This document shows, one piece after another, positions 61,399 to 64,000 of a DNA stretch of 64,000 nucleotides. The position numbers and the translations under genes were made by a program. The DNA is from Eutreptiella sp. 'Long Island Sound 2002' (Eukaryota; Euglenozoa; Euglenophyceae; Eutreptiales; Eutreptiaceae). Within the stretch, counting starts at the first letter, position 1, and every line of letters begins with the position of its first letter. Where the stretch lies: NCBI GenBank assembly GCA_964036045.1, contig OZ038385.1, forward strand, positions 44,195,722-44,259,721. Reading direction: 5' to 3'. Below the pieces are notes generated by a model. That model was not told the origin of the DNA and made no database searches. It saw only the letters and a program-made list of their open reading frames with translations.

Positions 61399-61762
61399 AA
61401 GAAAATTTTGGACAAAATTTTTGAAAACAATTTTGGAAAAAATTTTGGAAAAATTTTGGCAAAAATTTTTGAAAAAAATTTTGGAAAAAATTTTGGAAAA
61501 ATTTTTGGCAAAAATTTTTGAAAAAAATATTGGAAAAATTTTGGAAAAAATTTTGGCAAAAATTTCGGAAAAAAATTTTGGAAAAAATTTTGGAAAAAAA
61601 TTTTGGACAAAAATTTTGGACAAAATTTTTGTAAAAAAGTTTGGAAAATTTTTGGCAAAATTTTTTGAAAAAAATATTGGAAAAATTTTGGAAAAAATTT
61701 TGCAAAAAAATTTGGGAAAAATTTTTGAAAAAAATTTTGGAAAAAACGGACAAGGTTAGGGT
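61399..61762. repeat. Right AT-rich minisatellite 3 with truncated unit R7
   Basis: A short AT-rich block ends with acggacaaggttagggt at 61745-61762, the first bases of a conserved unit. After this the sequence leaves the satellite family completely. Confidence 0.85.
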
Positions 61763-64000
61763 GAAAGTGCTGCCCTGGGTCGTTGTGGGTGCCTGAGGGC
61801 TCGGGGCCGGCAAGACCAGTGGGGCAGGCACGCGAGGAGTCTCCCTGGATGCTGTTATTGGGGGTAGAACCGGACACTCGGACACCAACGGAGGCGAGAG
61901 CAGCGACAACAGAAGCAAGATCCATGCTGATTGTGGTCCGGCAGAAAATCCCAGTCTATGAAGAAAATTGAGGGGAATTATTCTAAATACATCTGAGTGT
62001 CCAAAACTGTCTGAATGAATTTAAATAATCCATTTATGTAAAATTGTCTGGCCGATCAGGCCCGCGAGCGCGCGTCAACGGCAAATGGCGATTCCAGCTA
62101 AAATAGCGGAATGCGGCGGATGTACGGGAAATGGACCGCGGAATCAAATCCGGCATATCAGAAATATATAGGAAATATCCTGTGACTGAGCTGCGAGGCG
62201 GCAATTCCGCCGAAGCAAAGAAAATGACCAAAATGTAGCCAATCTGGGCAGAATGTCTGAAAATCTGAGCAGATGGGGCTAGCCGCACTTACACTCCCCC
62301 TCCAAAAACACACTGGGGTGTGTCGCTACGTCAACGAAGAACGTAGTGCGGGTAAGTCCCAGAAAAACATAGAAATGTAGCCTCGATGGGGCGAAATCTG
62401 CTTGATCTGACCTGATTTGGGCTGAATTGACACTGAATCAGGCTGGATGAACCTGAAATGAGACGGAATGAGAAGTGACGAACAGTCCTCCGTGCAGTAA
62501 AACATTAGGTCAAGGGCTAAAAAGCATGTAAACGTATCGAGAATCGATACCAAACCATGCATTGGTTGAGAATGAGGTAGATTATTGGTGGATTGAGTGG
62601 GGGGATCAAGAATTGGAGTGACATCTCAGCGCTCTGGCACAGTTTCGCTGTCGCGGGCACGCTACGGTGTCCTCGCCGAACTCTACATCGTGTTCTCCCG
62701 CTTTTCTCGTTCTGAAAAGTACAGCATGTGGCTCAGATTTGGCGCATCTGGTGGATGATCACAAGATTCAGCAAAAATGAGAATGAATTTGAGCAGAGAT
62801 TGAGGGGATTAAGCATTCACAGAGAGGTTAAACAAATACACATGTAGTCTACAGACCCTAAGTGAACCACCGAAGGTAGAGATGTTCTTCTGTTCACTTA
62901 GATCTAAACAGATCTTCGAGGAATGATGGGAGATGACAAGGAAATCAATCTAAATTGTCCTAACATGAGTAAATTCCCTGAGATGAAGGTGAAATGAAGC
63001 GGAATGTGTACAACTGAAACTACTAACACTTTCGTTTAGACTAAAGTAAATATATATTGTCGTTTATTCAGCTCAATTGTGCTTTCCGGCACGTTGGTTC
63101 GCGAGCATCTAACAGATTCTATCAAAATGTGGATCATGTGATGATGCATCATGATGGGACATGCTGGCCCTGGATCCTTGGCATGTAACGCGCCGAAGGT
63201 TCACTGAAGGCGCTTTACTGACAGTATATAACTGAGAGACACCGAATTTACAGTGGCGGTGGTGTCAATTGACTTGGACAAGGCCAATCTTTCGATGAAG
63301 TCCCACAAGACACTTGGATTCACCATTCTCGACAGTTTCTGGTCGAATGGAGCTCACATTGGCGTGTGCCAAAAATACAACGAAGCTTACGGACTTCAGA
63401 GGTTGCTGTTAGAAGTCCCTAGAGCTCCTAGATGAAGATTGTCTGAACAATTGACGTCTGGGTTTCGTACAACAGTGGCAGAATGATGGACAAACCTGAG
63501 AAATTCAAGGTAAATTTGAGGATCCTGGATCTGAATCTGGACTTTGGCGTCAGCATCACAGCAAATGAAGGTGAGATCTGAGTTCCTGGCGTCGCCTCTA
63601 GGGCAGCCAGTACTACAGGGGTTGCCTGTAGGGGTGAATGTCGCTGGCCAGCGTTTTGATTATGTACATTTGCTTCCATCTGCACGAGTAGCCAAATTCC
63701 AAAGATGCACAGACCAACAGAGACAAGATTACCCCGAATCTGCCTGAATTAAGCCTGAGTTTGGTTTTTTCTGAACACGGCAGCACACTCCGTCAGCGTA
63801 TCTACGCCTTGTCTGCCGAACGGAGACCAAAGAGAAGTTGATTGACGTCAAATTATCAAACATTCGCAGTTCTCCACATCATGACATAAACAGAAAGAAT
63901 GAACAGTGGATTGAGCAGAATGTGGTAGGATGGCTTCCTCAATTCGGCCAAGCACGAATGCATGTGACCACCAACCTGTCTGGCCTGGCCCTCGTACGGC
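61763..64000. other. AT-richer single-copy flank, no confident gene
   Basis: About 2.2 kb that differs from the left flank in composition (clearly less GC) and has no tandem repeats. Short GC-richer stretches bounded by AG and GT dinucleotides could be exons. One is 62630-62718, between ttctcag-type and gtacag-type borders (acatctcag | ... | gtacag). No family is recognised and no complete reading frame is present. Confidence 0.5.
63252..63405 (+). CDS. Possible exon of an unknown gene
   Basis: The frame running from about 63253 reads VVSIDLDKANLSMKSHKTLG, then FTILDSFWSNGAHIGVCQKY, then NEAYGLQR. It begins just after an acceptor-like atttacag (63252). It reaches a stop at about 63433 unless spliced near the GT at 63402 or nearby. 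The amino-acid mix is protein-like, but the length is within chance and I recognise no domain. This is a weak call. Confidence 0.2.

Noticed and set aside
53839-61424. Long proline/arginine-rich or glycine-rich frames over the GC-rich blocks
   Set aside because: They come from C or G runs and the rcgcgcc-type unit. Some cross the N gap. No protein feature is visible.

Overview
The window looks like nuclear DNA of a eukaryote, probably an alga. A dinoflagellate is my best guess, for three reasons. First, there is a terminal exon of a monomeric-type NADP isocitrate dehydrogenase with a spliceosomal acceptor in front of it. Second, a decayed LINE-like C-terminal domain resembles, from memory, those abundant in dinoflagellate genomes. 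Third, about 55 of the 64 kb is satellite or minisatellite DNA. No operons, tRNA, rRNA or CRISPR loci are visible. Species assignment is inference only.

Layout. (1) Positions 1-42106 are one uninterrupted minisatellite with a 48-bp unit (about 75% GC, about 870-880 units). It carries nested kilobase-scale duplications, and its left end lies outside the window. (2) 42107-42187 is a short tract with a branch-site-like motif and a pyrimidine-rich acceptor. It leads into the last 114 codons of the isocitrate dehydrogenase at 42188-42532. The array is therefore most simply read as part, or all, of the last intron of that gene. (3) 42533-46900 is mixed single-copy sequence with G/C homopolymers, a small 18-bp repeat and a frameshifted LINE fragment near 45.1-45.7 kb. 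(4) 46905-49498 is a satellite of about 195 bp with thirteen A-tract-bearing units. It abuts a coding-looking fragment on the minus strand (49499-49687). (5) 49.7-51.13 kb is single-copy sequence with a 30-bp repeat and a (GA)15 microsatellite.

(6) 51134-61762 is a composite super-satellite. It alternates very AT-rich blocks (a 12-bp C2A4T6-like unit), a family of GC-moderate units of about 165 bp, and very GC-rich blocks with long G or C runs. A 200-N gap (54810-55009) sits at the axis of an inverted arrangement: the sequence left of the gap is the reverse-complement type of the sequence to its right, and on the right the composite recurs three times. (7) 61763-64000 is AT-richer single-copy DNA in which only speculative short exons can be pointed to.

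The only confident protein-coding sequence is the isocitrate dehydrogenase exon. The very long reading frames over the array and the AT-rich blocks come from repeat units without stops and are not annotated as genes. The main points of interest are the giant minisatellite next to (probably inside) a metabolic gene, its nested duplication history, and the mirrored composite satellite around the assembly gap.
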